From TMED23 sp964639965 (GTDB lineage: Bacteria > Pseudomonadota > Alphaproteobacteria > Rhodospirillales > UBA2165), in NCBI GenBank assembly GCA_964639965.1, contig CAZXGI010000001.1, positions 1 through 64,000 on the forward strand: DNA of 64,000 bases. The letters are read 5' to 3'. The notes beneath the pieces are model-generated. The model was given only the letters and a program-made list of their open reading frames with translations. It had not been told where the DNA came from and did no database searches. Each line of letters starts with the position of its first letter. The stretch's first letter is position 1. Positions 57,301 to 64,000 of the stretch are shown in pieces. The translations under genes were made by a program, and so were the position numbers.

Positions 57301-57471
57301 ACGGTTACAACTATAGGTGGATTAATGCCACTTTTATTTGAGAAAAGTATTCAAGCTCAATTTTTAATACCGATGGCCATCACAATTGTATTTGGTCTTG
57401 GCTTTGCCACTTTATTGATTTTGTTTGTCGTTCCTGCGCTTATAGCTACTATAGAAGACTTGGGGAAATAA
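54346..57471 (+). CDS. RND family multidrug-type efflux transporter
   Basis: Proton-driven inner-membrane pump of 1041 residues, the standard HAE1/AcrB-like length. Twelve transmembrane segments in two halves are visible, beginning at PTAANLIMFLMIIVGIWG. ALGIVVDDAIVVGEHADY has the paired Asp of the proton relay. The large periplasmic loops carry the porter domain. The C-terminal half repeats the pattern, with GLSGIIINGSIILV in place of the first motif. No outer-membrane channel gene is in the window, so the third part is elsewhere. The pump is coupled to the upstream adaptor. Confidence 0.94.
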   Translation: MTKESENEESPIIKSGPIALFARHPTAANLIMFLMIIVGIWGTIKMNSQFLPSFGIDVITVSIEWPGANSEDVDTNIIQLVEPEVRFLDSVKKVQSTSSEGIASILIEFEAGAEMQSALSNVEAAVSRIITLPVDAKKPIIKRMVRYETICKLLVSGEVSELALKAYAKEFRDDLLARGIDRIELFGSRDQEIWVEAQEKTLRRLDITLSDISNKIGVTSLDLPSGNVGMGLRQIRSLGLLTDADGLRRMEIKSLGDGRKIYLDDVASVTEQFKESDAVALRKGAPAIEMHLMRALDTDALVLASKVDDFLRETTKLLPANLNVERYGSATDLLDERISLLLKNAISGLIIVALILFVFLRASIAIWVLLGIPICFMATLGVMLATGQSINMISLFGLIMALGIVVDDAIVVGEHADYHKQMGQNSLGAAILGARRMAAPVVCASLTTICAFLPLILIAGIIGQVIAAIPLVIVAVLVASLLECFYVLPGHLNHGMRIKSFGFKPYEKFRNWFDSWFANLRDIKFRRLVVLSIEWRYATLALAFALFLSAVGLVAGGRIGFNFFPTPESDKIVVNVKMVSGTPRDQTILMLEEVERAAYISAEKLSGKDNNLIQMIMTKVGVKVSGNMNSPLSNVPEDTTGGLELELLTADKRSIRTMQFVEAWRAEVRHLAGLKTLTIQEVRGGPPGRDIDIRLMGSNIYALKNVANHVMKILERYPGVSNVEDDLPYGKRETILNVNQRGRSLGFSTESIGRQLRNAIEGKIAKRFARQDEEVAVRVMYPRKEVTSAVLETLHVRAPAGQEIPLQQIISSREAVGFAKIKREEGIRQIAITAEIDASITSVNKILSAIKRDGVNEIADRAGLKVGFSGKAEEQEETFADMKLGALIGLAGIYIVLAWAFASYIRPIVVMAVIPMGFIGAAFGHWILGYTLTILSMVGLIGLSGIIINGSIILVTTIDEKLKKVELFEAIVEASCDRLRPIVITTVTTIGGLMPLLFEKSIQAQFLIPMAITIVFGLGFATLLILFVVPALIATIEDLGK

Positions 57472-57490
57472 GCGGAGGAATTCATAAGAA

Positions 57491-59326
57491 CTAGAGCGAA
57501 TCCAAGTGATCACTGGCGTTGAAATAAGGAAGGTTATCTCGCGAAGAGCAACCGATCATAGCTAGTCGCTCGGCAATCTTAATAGCCTTTTGATATTTGC
57601 GTTCGCACTCTGGGCCGCTGTGTGTTTCAAATACTTCGCCGCAGAGTGAAATACCATAATTAGCTTTTAATGCTCTTACTTTTGTACCTGCAAACATACC
57701 GTCAGCAATATCTGATAGATCAAAATCTTCTTGTTTTATTATTTGTATTTTATTTTCAACTAAATAAGATCGAATTAGAGCCTCTGCTGTTAGAGCGGCA
57801 TCCCAGTAATCTGATTCAGATTGCGTCGGTGCACCAGAAACTTCTTTAAATGCCATGCAAAATGCTAAAAAAACTTGTTCTTTTGGTTCGGCTGATTTCC
57901 AAGCGGCAGAACCAAGGTTGTTCCATATTGAGATATTCATTTCTTTGTATACTAGGGGAACTCTCTCAAAAAATAAATTATGTAGTTTATTTTCATTCAA
58001 TGAACTATCCAACTTCTGCTCTTTATAAATGTCGATTGCGGCATAAGTCCCGCATATTGGGCATGTATCATTTTCAAATGTATTTTTTTTGTAAATAAGA
58101 GAGCATCTTGTGCCGCTGGGCATCTCGTTTTTACAAAGTAAATAAATTTCGTCATCTTCCTCACCATCTTGTTGTTGACCAATCCAATTAAAGCGGTTCA
58201 TGAACTGCATATATGAACGGCGATGGCTCCATAAACTCCATTCGAGCTTTTCTACCGGGCCAAATGTACTCCAGTTAGAGCTGACATCGATTACAACACA
58301 TTTTTCTTTTCCTGGTGCTGAGCGTAGGCCCCTTCCAACCGATTGCCCCCATAAAACCTTTGATAGAGTGGGTCTCAGATGAACAATTATGTTGCAATGC
58401 GGGTTGTCCCAGCCTTCAGCAAGAACGCCAACCGAAACCATAGCTTCTATTTCACCGTTCTCATGACTGTTCAAGAGTTTCATTCGTTCTTTGATTGGTG
58501 TCCCCGCGGTTACAATTGCTGCTTTAATGCCTGATTCTTGAATAACAGCTAGAGTAGCTTCAGCGACACTAATGTCAGCACAAAACCACGCTGATATTGG
58601 TTCTGTTGAGAGATTAACTCGTTCTTCTCTATAACTCCATATTGCATAATCTATCATTGATGACTTAATGATAGCTGGAGCCAATGAAGCTACAGGAAAA
58701 TCACCCGAACTGATATCAATCGCATCTAAATCTAGGTCGTGTACAAAATGAGTTCGATATTCCGGTTTAACTAGGACACCTTCTTTGATCAGGTCTTCAA
58801 TGTTTGCACAATCAATGATAGCATCGAATGCCAGATTAAGTTGGTCTCTTTGGTCTCCCGTGCGACGTTCAGGTGATGCCGTCAAACCAATGAATTGAGC
58901 TGTTTTTTTTCCGTTTGAATTGAATTCATCGATGATCCGCTTATAACCAGTTCCGTTTGGAGAAACTCGATGGGCTTCATCAACAATGATCAGGTCAGCT
59001 TTTGGGATGGCGTCCGCCAAAACATTCTTTGCACGCATATTGGTAGATAATAAAACATCGTAATCATCAAATGCAGACCCCGTATCTGATACTTCTAATT
59101 TTCGAACATTGTGTTTAGCGCGTAGGGCCTCTTCAAGTTGTTCCAATAATACCAGTCGATGGCAAAGAACTATAATTTTCTTTTTCTTGTAAAATCTTTC
59201 AATTAGCTCGCTGGCAAGCACAGTTTTCCCTGCCCCTGTCGGAGCCTTCAGTATAAACCGGTGATTTTGTTTTATGATCGTTGGAAAATTATCAATGATT
59301 TTTTGTTGCCAATTTCGTAGATGCAT
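57491..59326 (-). CDS. DEAD/DEAH-box helicase, superfamily 2
   Basis: A 611-residue SF2 helicase, with Walker A APTGAGKT (28-35), DEAH 116-119, GLTASPERR (motif III) and the arginine-finger motif GQSVGRGLRSAPG. A C4-type zinc site is suggested by CKNEMPSGTRC and CPICG around residues 400-440. The arrangement resembles ResIII/type III restriction-like and RadD-like helicases, but no methylase, nuclease or toxin gene accompanies it. It is more like RadD, which helps replication-fork repair, than a restriction subunit; that is a weak inference. It lies convergently next to the RND pump. Confidence 0.86.
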   Translation of the reverse strand: MHLRNWQQKIIDNFPTIIKQNHRFILKAPTGAGKTVLASELIERFYKKKKIIVLCHRLVLLEQLEEALRAKHNVRKLEVSDTGSAFDDYDVLLSTNMRAKNVLADAIPKADLIIVDEAHRVSPNGTGYKRIIDEFNSNGKKTAQFIGLTASPERRTGDQRDQLNLAFDAIIDCANIEDLIKEGVLVKPEYRTHFVHDLDLDAIDISSGDFPVASLAPAIIKSSMIDYAIWSYREERVNLSTEPISAWFCADISVAEATLAVIQESGIKAAIVTAGTPIKERMKLLNSHENGEIEAMVSVGVLAEGWDNPHCNIIVHLRPTLSKVLWGQSVGRGLRSAPGKEKCVVIDVSSNWSTFGPVEKLEWSLWSHRRSYMQFMNRFNWIGQQQDGEEDDEIYLLCKNEMPSGTRCSLIYKKNTFENDTCPICGTYAAIDIYKEQKLDSSLNENKLHNLFFERVPLVYKEMNISIWNNLGSAAWKSAEPKEQVFLAFCMAFKEVSGAPTQSESDYWDAALTAEALIRSYLVENKIQIIKQEDFDLSDIADGMFAGTKVRALKANYGISLCGEVFETHSGPECERKYQKAIKIAERLAMIGCSSRDNLPYFNASDHLDSL

Positions 59327-59425
59327 TTTTTGCCTTTATTATATAACATTTTCGTTATTTTAAACGGGGAGTTTCTTGGGAGAGATTTTTATTGTTATAC
59401 CTCTATGTCGATAAATAAATGATTT

Positions 59426-60076
59426 TTAACTAGGATTAATTAGCACTGTGCCCGGTGAAACCGAGTTTTTTAATCTAACGCGATCTTTTTCAATCAAGAA
59501 GTTCCCGGAGGCTATTAGTTGGACTGCAAGGGGATATATTTTATGTTCTTCGATTAGAATACGGCTTGCCAATGTGTCTGGGGTATCATCTTGTTTGATA
59601 GCCACAACAGCTTGGATGATTATTGGTCCAGCATCCACTTCAGGGCTAACAAAGTGTATTGTACAGCCTGAAAATTTTGTTCCAGATTTGATTGCACGAC
59701 TGTGGGTATTTAGACCTTTGAAAGAAGGTAGAAGTGACGGATGTATGTTAATAATTTTATCCAACCAAAGATTAATGAAATGATCTGTTAAGATACGCAT
59801 AAAACCAGCTAAGCAGACAAGTTCAACTTTAGCCTCAGTTAATGCACAATGGAGTTCTTGTTCAAAAAATTCACGCCCATTGAATTTTTTGTGATCGATA
59901 ACTTTAAACGGTATGTTTGCTGTTTTTGCTATCTCCAGTCCCATAATGTTTGGGACATTCGCAATTACGATTACAATTTCAGCAGCAAAATCATCTTTTT
60001 TTGTTGCGTCGATAAGAGATTGGAGATTACTGCCTCTGCCCGAAATTAACACTCCCAGTTTTAGTTTAGAATTCAT
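59426..60076 (-). CDS. purN: Phosphoribosylglycinamide formyltransferase PurN
   Basis: Transfers formyl from 10-formyl-THF to glycinamide ribonucleotide. ATG at 60076 lies two bases after the purM stop; a GTG at 60094 is an unsupported extension. The 216 residues have GVLISGRGSNLQSLI, the catalytic NIHPSLLPSFKG with Asn and His, and the Asp in SPEVDAGPI. This is the formyl-THF type. Translation is coupled to purM. Confidence 0.95.
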   Translation of the reverse strand: MNSKLKLGVLISGRGSNLQSLIDATKKDDFAAEIVIVIANVPNIMGLEIAKTANIPFKVIDHKKFNGREFFEQELHCALTEAKVELVCLAGFMRILTDHFINLWLDKIINIHPSLLPSFKGLNTHSRAIKSGTKFSGCTIHFVSPEVDAGPIIIQAVVAIKQDDTPDTLASRILIEEHKIYPLAVQLIASGNFLIEKDRVRLKNSVSPGTVLINPS

Positions 60077-60078
60077 AG

Positions 60079-61161
60079 CTACATATCTTTCCACGTATCT
60101 TCATGATTGTGAATAACGACGCTATCGCCTCTAGAGAGTTCGACAACTTTGCCGATTTGAAATACTAATTCCCCATTTTTATGGAGTATATTTTGCAAAT
60201 CCTGGACTCGATTTGGTGAAGTAATAATCACCATGCCAATTCCGCAATTAAACGTGCGAGCCATTTCGCTAGGACTGATAACCCCCGTTTTTGAAATCCA
60301 TGAGAAGATAGCTGGGAGTTTCCACTTTTCTGAGTATAGATTTGCTCCAAGGCCTTTGGGTAAAATGCGGGGGATATTTTCAAGCAATCCACCACCTGTG
60401 ATATGAGCCAGAGCTTTAACACCACCGGCTTCAATTGCTGCTCTGCAGCTGTTAACATAAATGCGAGTAGGGTCAAGTAACGATTCACCAATTGTTCGTG
60501 TTTTATCAAAAGGTGCAGGTTCGTCAAGATTAAGGTGCTCGGCACTGAGAATTTCACGAACTAGCGAAAAGCCATTGGAATGCAGTCCATTAGATTTAAG
60601 ACCAAGAATGACATCGTCTATATCAACATTATCTTTTGGAAGTAGATTTTCACGTTCCACTGCACCAACGCTGAAGCCAGCTAGATCGTATTCACCAGGT
60701 AAGTACATGCCTGGCATTTCGGCGGTCTCACCCCCAATTAATGCGGAACCTGATTGAAAGCAACCCTCAGTTATTCCTCTAATGACCTCAGTTGCAGCAA
60801 CATTATCAAGTTTTCCTGTTGAAAAATAGTCTAAGAAAAAAAGTGGTTCTCCACCCTGAACAATAAGATCATTTACGCACATTGCAACTAGATCAATTCC
60901 TATAGAATTGTGGATGCCGACCGCTTGAGCAATTTTGAGTTTGGTGCCGACGCCGTCCGTCGCTGCAATTAATACAGGGTCTTTATAACCAGCAGCTTTT
61001 AGATCGAAAAGACCACCAAATCCGCCGAGATCTCCAATGACACCTGGGCGGCTTGTAGACTTAGCTAAGGGCCTAATTGCCTTGACCAAATCCTCGCCAG
61101 CATCGATGTCTACACCAGAATTTTTATATGAAAGGCCAGTTCTCTTGTTATTGATTGAAAT
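60079..61161 (-). CDS. purM: Phosphoribosylformylglycinamidine cyclo-ligase PurM, unusual start
   Basis: ATP-dependent closure of the imidazole ring in purine synthesis. RPGVIGDLGGFGGLFDL, IAATDGVGTKLKIA, GGETAEMPGMY and HITGGGLLENIPR are clear PurM motifs. The first ordinary start in frame is TTG at 61089, but that would drop SYKNSGVDIDAG, which is conserved at the PurM N-terminus and lies in the same frame upstream. There is no ATG, GTG or TTG above it. A TAA at 61167-61165 closes the frame, with an ATG three codons earlier (61176-61174). ATT at 61161 or ATC at 61155 may be the start, or the stop may be a sequence error. I annotate from 61161. Confidence 0.8.
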   Translation of the reverse strand: MSINNKRTGLSYKNSGVDIDAGEDLVKAIRPLAKSTSRPGVIGDLGGFGGLFDLKAAGYKDPVLIAATDGVGTKLKIAQAVGIHNSIGIDLVAMCVNDLIVQGGEPLFFLDYFSTGKLDNVAATEVIRGITEGCFQSGSALIGGETAEMPGMYLPGEYDLAGFSVGAVERENLLPKDNVDIDDVILGLKSNGLHSNGFSLVREILSAEHLNLDEPAPFDKTRTIGESLLDPTRIYVNSCRAAIEAGGVKALAHITGGGLLENIPRILPKGLGANLYSEKWKLPAIFSWISKTGVISPSEMARTFNCGIGMVIITSPNRVQDLQNILHKNGELVFQIGKVVELSRGDSVVIHNHEDTWKDM

Positions 61162-61321
61162 TTCTTATAACCCCATAATGCTAAAACCCTTTTACCGGCG
61201 GGCTAAAGTGTTAAGTTAACTAAATAAGAATAGAAAGAACACACTTAATCACGCTCAGTTTAGAGCGGATACAGAACTTAGTCTTTTTTATAGTGGGTTT
61301 TAACGCAGAAGGTAAAAAGAA

Positions 61322-62530
61322 ATGAGCAGGACAAATGCTATAGGGATTATAGCCCGTTCGGGAAATTTCTTAGCTACGTGTTTGATTTTATGTAGTTTTT
61401 TTGGATTTATTTTTTCTACTGAATTAGCTGGTCAGGCAATAAATGAATCGCCAGACGTTTTTACAATCGCAAACATACACGTTGATGTAACCGATAAAAC
61501 GGCTTCGGCTGCGCGAAAAAAAGCCTTATCAAGGGGGGAAAATACCGCCTTTAATTTGTTATTGGAACGTTTAACCTTGCGAATCGATCATAAACGTTTG
61601 CCTGTATTGAATAGCAAGCAGATCTCTACCTATGTCAAAGATTTTGCCGTAAAGAATGAAAAGAATTCTGAAATTCGCTATCTAGCTGATTTGACTTTTC
61701 GTTTCAAACCAGATGATATTCGTAAATTATTGCGCGATAACGATATACAGTTTGCAGAAACAATTAGTAAGCCAATTTTGGTATTGCCAGTTTATCAATT
61801 AGCCGGAGCTGTCTTCCTATGGGATGATCCTAATCCATGGCGGGAGGCTTGGATAGGTAATGTTGGAATAACAAAAACAAGAAAAAGAATGCGAGCATCT
61901 GGTTTGGTTCCAATGGTTTTTGGGGATGGTGATTTGGGCGATATTGCGGCTATAAGCGCTGAACTCGCTATTAAAGGTGATGCACAACGTCTTTTAGCTA
62001 TTGCAAAAAAATACAAGGTTGCAAAAACTTTAGTGGTATTTGCAAACCTCAGTTCGACATTGCAAGGAACCCCCGTTCTTAAGATACGAGTGTCAAAATA
62101 CGGAAAAGATACTGTTAGACATGTTTTTTCAATGCAGATTAAAGCAAATAAAATGGAAACTATTGGAGTTCTTATAAAACGTTCAGCAAATGAAGTTAAT
62201 GCTAAAATTGAAGAATTGTGGAAATCTGATAATTTACTTAAGTTTGAAGATATAGGTGTTGTTGCTGTTAGCTATCCTATTAACAATTTAGGAGAATGGG
62301 TGGACCTTAAAAGTCGATTAAAAAAAGTAGCGGTCATTGAGAATATAGAATTGGTTATATTTTCTCGCAGCGAGGTTCGTTTAAATATTCATTTCATTGG
62401 TGGGGTCGATCAATTAAAATTAGCTTTGGCACAGTTAGACATGAAATTAAAAGAGGAAGAAGGAAGTTGGGTGTTAAGGGATCTAAAACCCATTAAATCG
62501 ATTTCTAAAGAAAATGTGAAGAAAAAATGA
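61322..62530 (+). CDS. DUF2066-domain secreted protein
   Basis: A 402-residue protein with a signal peptide (FLATCLILCSFFGFIFS, about residues 16-35) and then a DUF2066 domain. IHVDVTDKTASAARKKAL is the family's N-terminal block. Family members are predicted periplasmic, of unknown role, and in alphaproteobacteria they precede a CDP-alcohol phosphotransferase and an AI-2E permease, as here. It overlaps the next gene by four bases. The start ATG at 61322 has AGAAGGTAAAAAGA upstream. Confidence 0.85.
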   Translation: MSRTNAIGIIARSGNFLATCLILCSFFGFIFSTELAGQAINESPDVFTIANIHVDVTDKTASAARKKALSRGENTAFNLLLERLTLRIDHKRLPVLNSKQISTYVKDFAVKNEKNSEIRYLADLTFRFKPDDIRKLLRDNDIQFAETISKPILVLPVYQLAGAVFLWDDPNPWREAWIGNVGITKTRKRMRASGLVPMVFGDGDLGDIAAISAELAIKGDAQRLLAIAKKYKVAKTLVVFANLSSTLQGTPVLKIRVSKYGKDTVRHVFSMQIKANKMETIGVLIKRSANEVNAKIEELWKSDNLLKFEDIGVVAVSYPINNLGEWVDLKSRLKKVAVIENIELVIFSRSEVRLNIHFIGGVDQLKLALAQLDMKLKEEEGSWVLRDLKPIKSISKENVKKK

Positions 62531-63102
62531 GCAAAGATGGAATAAGAATAAATATCCCAAATTTAATTAGTTTAATAAGGTTGCTTTGTGTTCCTATGAC
62601 CGTATGGTTGATTATCAATAATCAGGTTCTTATAGCTTTTTGGGTATTTGTTTTTGCAAGCATAAGTGATGCGTTAGATGGTTTCATAGCTAAGCGATTT
62701 AATTTGCAAACAGAACTTGGAGCCTATCTTGACCCAATAGCAGATAAAGCTCTATTAGTAAGTGTTTTTATAACGCTGGGACAGGCTGGCTACTTATATT
62801 CTTGGCTAGTGCTTTTGGTGGTTTTTAGGGATAGCTTAATTCTTGTCGGGGCCTTTCTTTATCATCTCATTCACGAAAACCTTACAATGGAACCCCTGTT
62901 AATAAGTAAGATAAACACCGCCGCACAATTTTTTTTGGTAACAGTTATTTTGGGCCTTCACGGCTATTCAATTGTTGATAGTCTGATTATAGAGATAATG
63001 GTTTATGTGGTCGCTGTAACTTCAATAATTTCTGGTGCCGCTTATGTTGGTATATGGGGCATGCGAGCCGCTAATACGGAGTCTGGGGGCAGACATGAGT
63101 GA
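62527..63102 (+). CDS. CDP-alcohol phosphatidyltransferase
   Basis: Inner-membrane enzyme that joins a CDP-diacylglycerol to an alcohol in phospholipid synthesis. The active motif DGFIAKRFNLQTELGAYLDP followed by IADK fits DGxxAR(x8)GxxxDxxxD exactly. The 191 residues contain about five membrane helices. It resembles PgsA (phosphatidylglycerophosphate synthase) more than others, but the substrate cannot be fixed from sequence. Overlaps: four bases with DUF2066 and eight with the permease gene. Confidence 0.9.
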   Translation: MSKDGIRINIPNLISLIRLLCVPMTVWLIINNQVLIAFWVFVFASISDALDGFIAKRFNLQTELGAYLDPIADKALLVSVFITLGQAGYLYSWLVLLVVFRDSLILVGAFLYHLIHENLTMEPLLISKINTAAQFFLVTVILGLHGYSIVDSLIIEIMVYVVAVTSIISGAAYVGIWGMRAANTESGGRHE

Positions 63103-64000
63103 AACAAAAAGGCATTTGTACTGGATTTGGATTGCGGTTTCGATAATCACGGTATTGCTGATTTATTTTGTTAGCAGCATCCTGATGCCTTTTGTGGTGG
63201 GTATCGCTGTTGCTTATTTTTTAGATCCTATTGTGGATAAATTGGAAGAATTAGGGATTTCAAGAACAGCTGCAACAGTCTTCATTATCATTTCATTTTT
63301 TGCAGTTGTAATATTGATTTTACTGTTATTATTTCCTTTGTTGCAGAGTCAATTTATAGGTTTCCTCGATAAAGTTCCTTTGTTGCTTGGAAGTTTCGAG
63401 GAATGGGTTGCGCCGTTTAAGGAAGCTTTTGTTTCACGTTTGGCTTCGGAAAATTTAAAAGAATTATCAGGTGTTTCAAATCCCTATAGCGGCCCGATTG
63501 TTCAGTGGTTTGGTGATATAATAAAAGGTATTCTGCATGGTGGTTTGGCTATATTTAACGGAGTATCCCTTGTTTTAGTAACTCCCGTTGTCATTTTTTA
63601 TCTACTTCGTGATTGGGATTTAATAGTCAAGAAAGTTGATAACTGGTTACCACGTGATTTTGCCCCAAGCATCCGTGTTATTGTTAAAGATATTGATTTG
63701 ACAATTGCAGGTTTTGTGCGTGGACAAGGAACCGTATGTCTTTTTTTAGCTGCATTTTATGGCTTTTTCTTAACTATTATTGGCCTTGATTTTGGTTTAA
63801 TATTGGGGGTTTCCACAGGCTTAATATCATTTGTTCCATATTTTGGCATGTTAATAGGAATGGCAGTAACCATGGCAATCGCAATATTTCAATACGGCGA
63901 ATTTATTCCGGTGGTTTTAGTGATAGCTATTTTTGGTGTTGGCCAAGTTATCGAATCCATGTTTCTGACACCTAAATTGGTAGGTGAAAAGGTCGGGCTG
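63095..64000 (+). CDS. AI-2E family permease (PerM-like), 3'-truncated by window edge
   Basis: The frame opens at ATG 63095 and stays open for 302 codons to the window end. The N-terminus has helices at about residues 8-50 and a PFVVGIAVAYFLDPIV motif. Further on come FVRGQGT, LGVSTGLISFVPYFGM and GQVIESMFLTPKLVGEKVGL, the family signature. Members are membrane transporters; AI-2 export is only one assigned role. It overlaps the phosphotransferase gene by eight bases. In related genomes the next gene is hdaA-like; it is not visible here. Confidence 0.92.
   Translation, partial: MSETKRHLYWIWIAVSIITVLLIYFVSSILMPFVVGIAVAYFLDPIVDKLEELGISRTAATVFIIISFFAVVILILLLLFPLLQSQFIGFLDKVPLLLGSFEEWVAPFKEAFVSRLASENLKELSGVSNPYSGPIVQWFGDIIKGILHGGLAIFNGVSLVLVTPVVIFYLLRDWDLIVKKVDNWLPRDFAPSIRVIVKDIDLTIAGFVRGQGTVCLFLAAFYGFFLTIIGLDFGLILGVSTGLISFVPYFGMLIGMAVTMAIAIFQYGEFIPVVLVIAIFGVGQVIESMFLTPKLVGEKVGL

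Noticed and set aside
57491..59326. DEAH helicase as part of a restriction or anti-phage system
   Set aside because: No methylase, nuclease, toxin or other defence gene lies on either side; the neighbours are a pump gene and purN.
1..64000. CRISPR arrays, tRNA or rRNA genes, insertion sequences, prophage
   Set aside because: No regularly spaced repeats, no cloverleaf-like T-arm patterns in the gaps, no transposase or phage motifs were seen.

Overview
This window is a gene-dense, AT-rich stretch (GC judged by eye at about 40%) of an alphaproteobacterial chromosome. The evidence is gene order. The blocks folP-glmM, serC-serA, der-bamB-yfgM, SDR-purF-cvpA-radA-alr-dnaB, rplI-DUF2232-rpsR-rpsF, fabD-fabG-acpP-fabF-mltG-yicC-gmk, rsmA-pdxA-surA-lptD-lptG-lptF, and purN-purM with DUF2066/CDP-alcohol phosphotransferase/AI-2E permease are typical of Alphaproteobacteria, and SerC is the alphaproteobacterial type. 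The AT bias, short gaps and TTG starts suggest a streamlined, probably marine or otherwise oligotrophic lineage; that habitat is inference. Two runs of exactly 100 N (13200-13299, 16111-16210) show a draft scaffold. No rRNA, tRNA, CRISPR, insertion sequence or prophage was recognised.

Layout. 1-2.9 kb: folate, peptidoglycan-precursor and thiamine genes. 2.99-3.2 kb: the decayed 3' end of a beta-decarboxylating dehydrogenase gene. 3.3-6.2 kb: serine biosynthesis behind a structured leader. 6.5-8.7 kb: a MoxR ATPase/VWA chaperone pair. 8.8-12.3 kb (minus): ribosome assembly and outer-membrane assembly. 12.7-13.7 kb: a small lipoprotein and a gap-interrupted methyltransferase. 13.7-25.1 kb (minus): SDR, purine synthesis, DNA repair and replication, cell wall, lipid cyclopropanation and a ribosomal protein operon with its own promoter and hairpin leader. 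25.3-31.6 kb (plus): fatty acid synthesis, MltG, YicC, Gmk. 31.6-39.2 kb (minus): RsmA, PdxA and the LPS/outer-membrane export set SurA, LptD, LptG, LptF. 39.5-45.7 kb (minus): accessory metabolism ending in a MEMO-AMMECR1 fusion, divergent from its radical SAM partner at 45.9 kb. 47-57.5 kb: UPF0104 membrane protein, PepA, HolC, a DapA-family lyase, Ndk, a metallo-beta-lactamase-fold lipoprotein and an RND pump. 57.5-61.2 kb (minus): a DEAH helicase and PurN/PurM. 61.3-64 kb: DUF2066 protein, CDP-alcohol phosphotransferase and an AI-2E-type permease cut by the window end.

Most of the window is housekeeping. The least explained system is the AmmeMemoRadiSam set (44190-46973), which is known as a family but has no settled function. 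Other points worth checking are the serC leader RNA, the purM start (its conserved N-terminus lies upstream of any ordinary start codon, next to an in-frame TAA), a PurF that has lost two of the usual iron-sulfur ligands, the rpsF leader and the dehydrogenase remnant. I did not find a clearly undescribed system.
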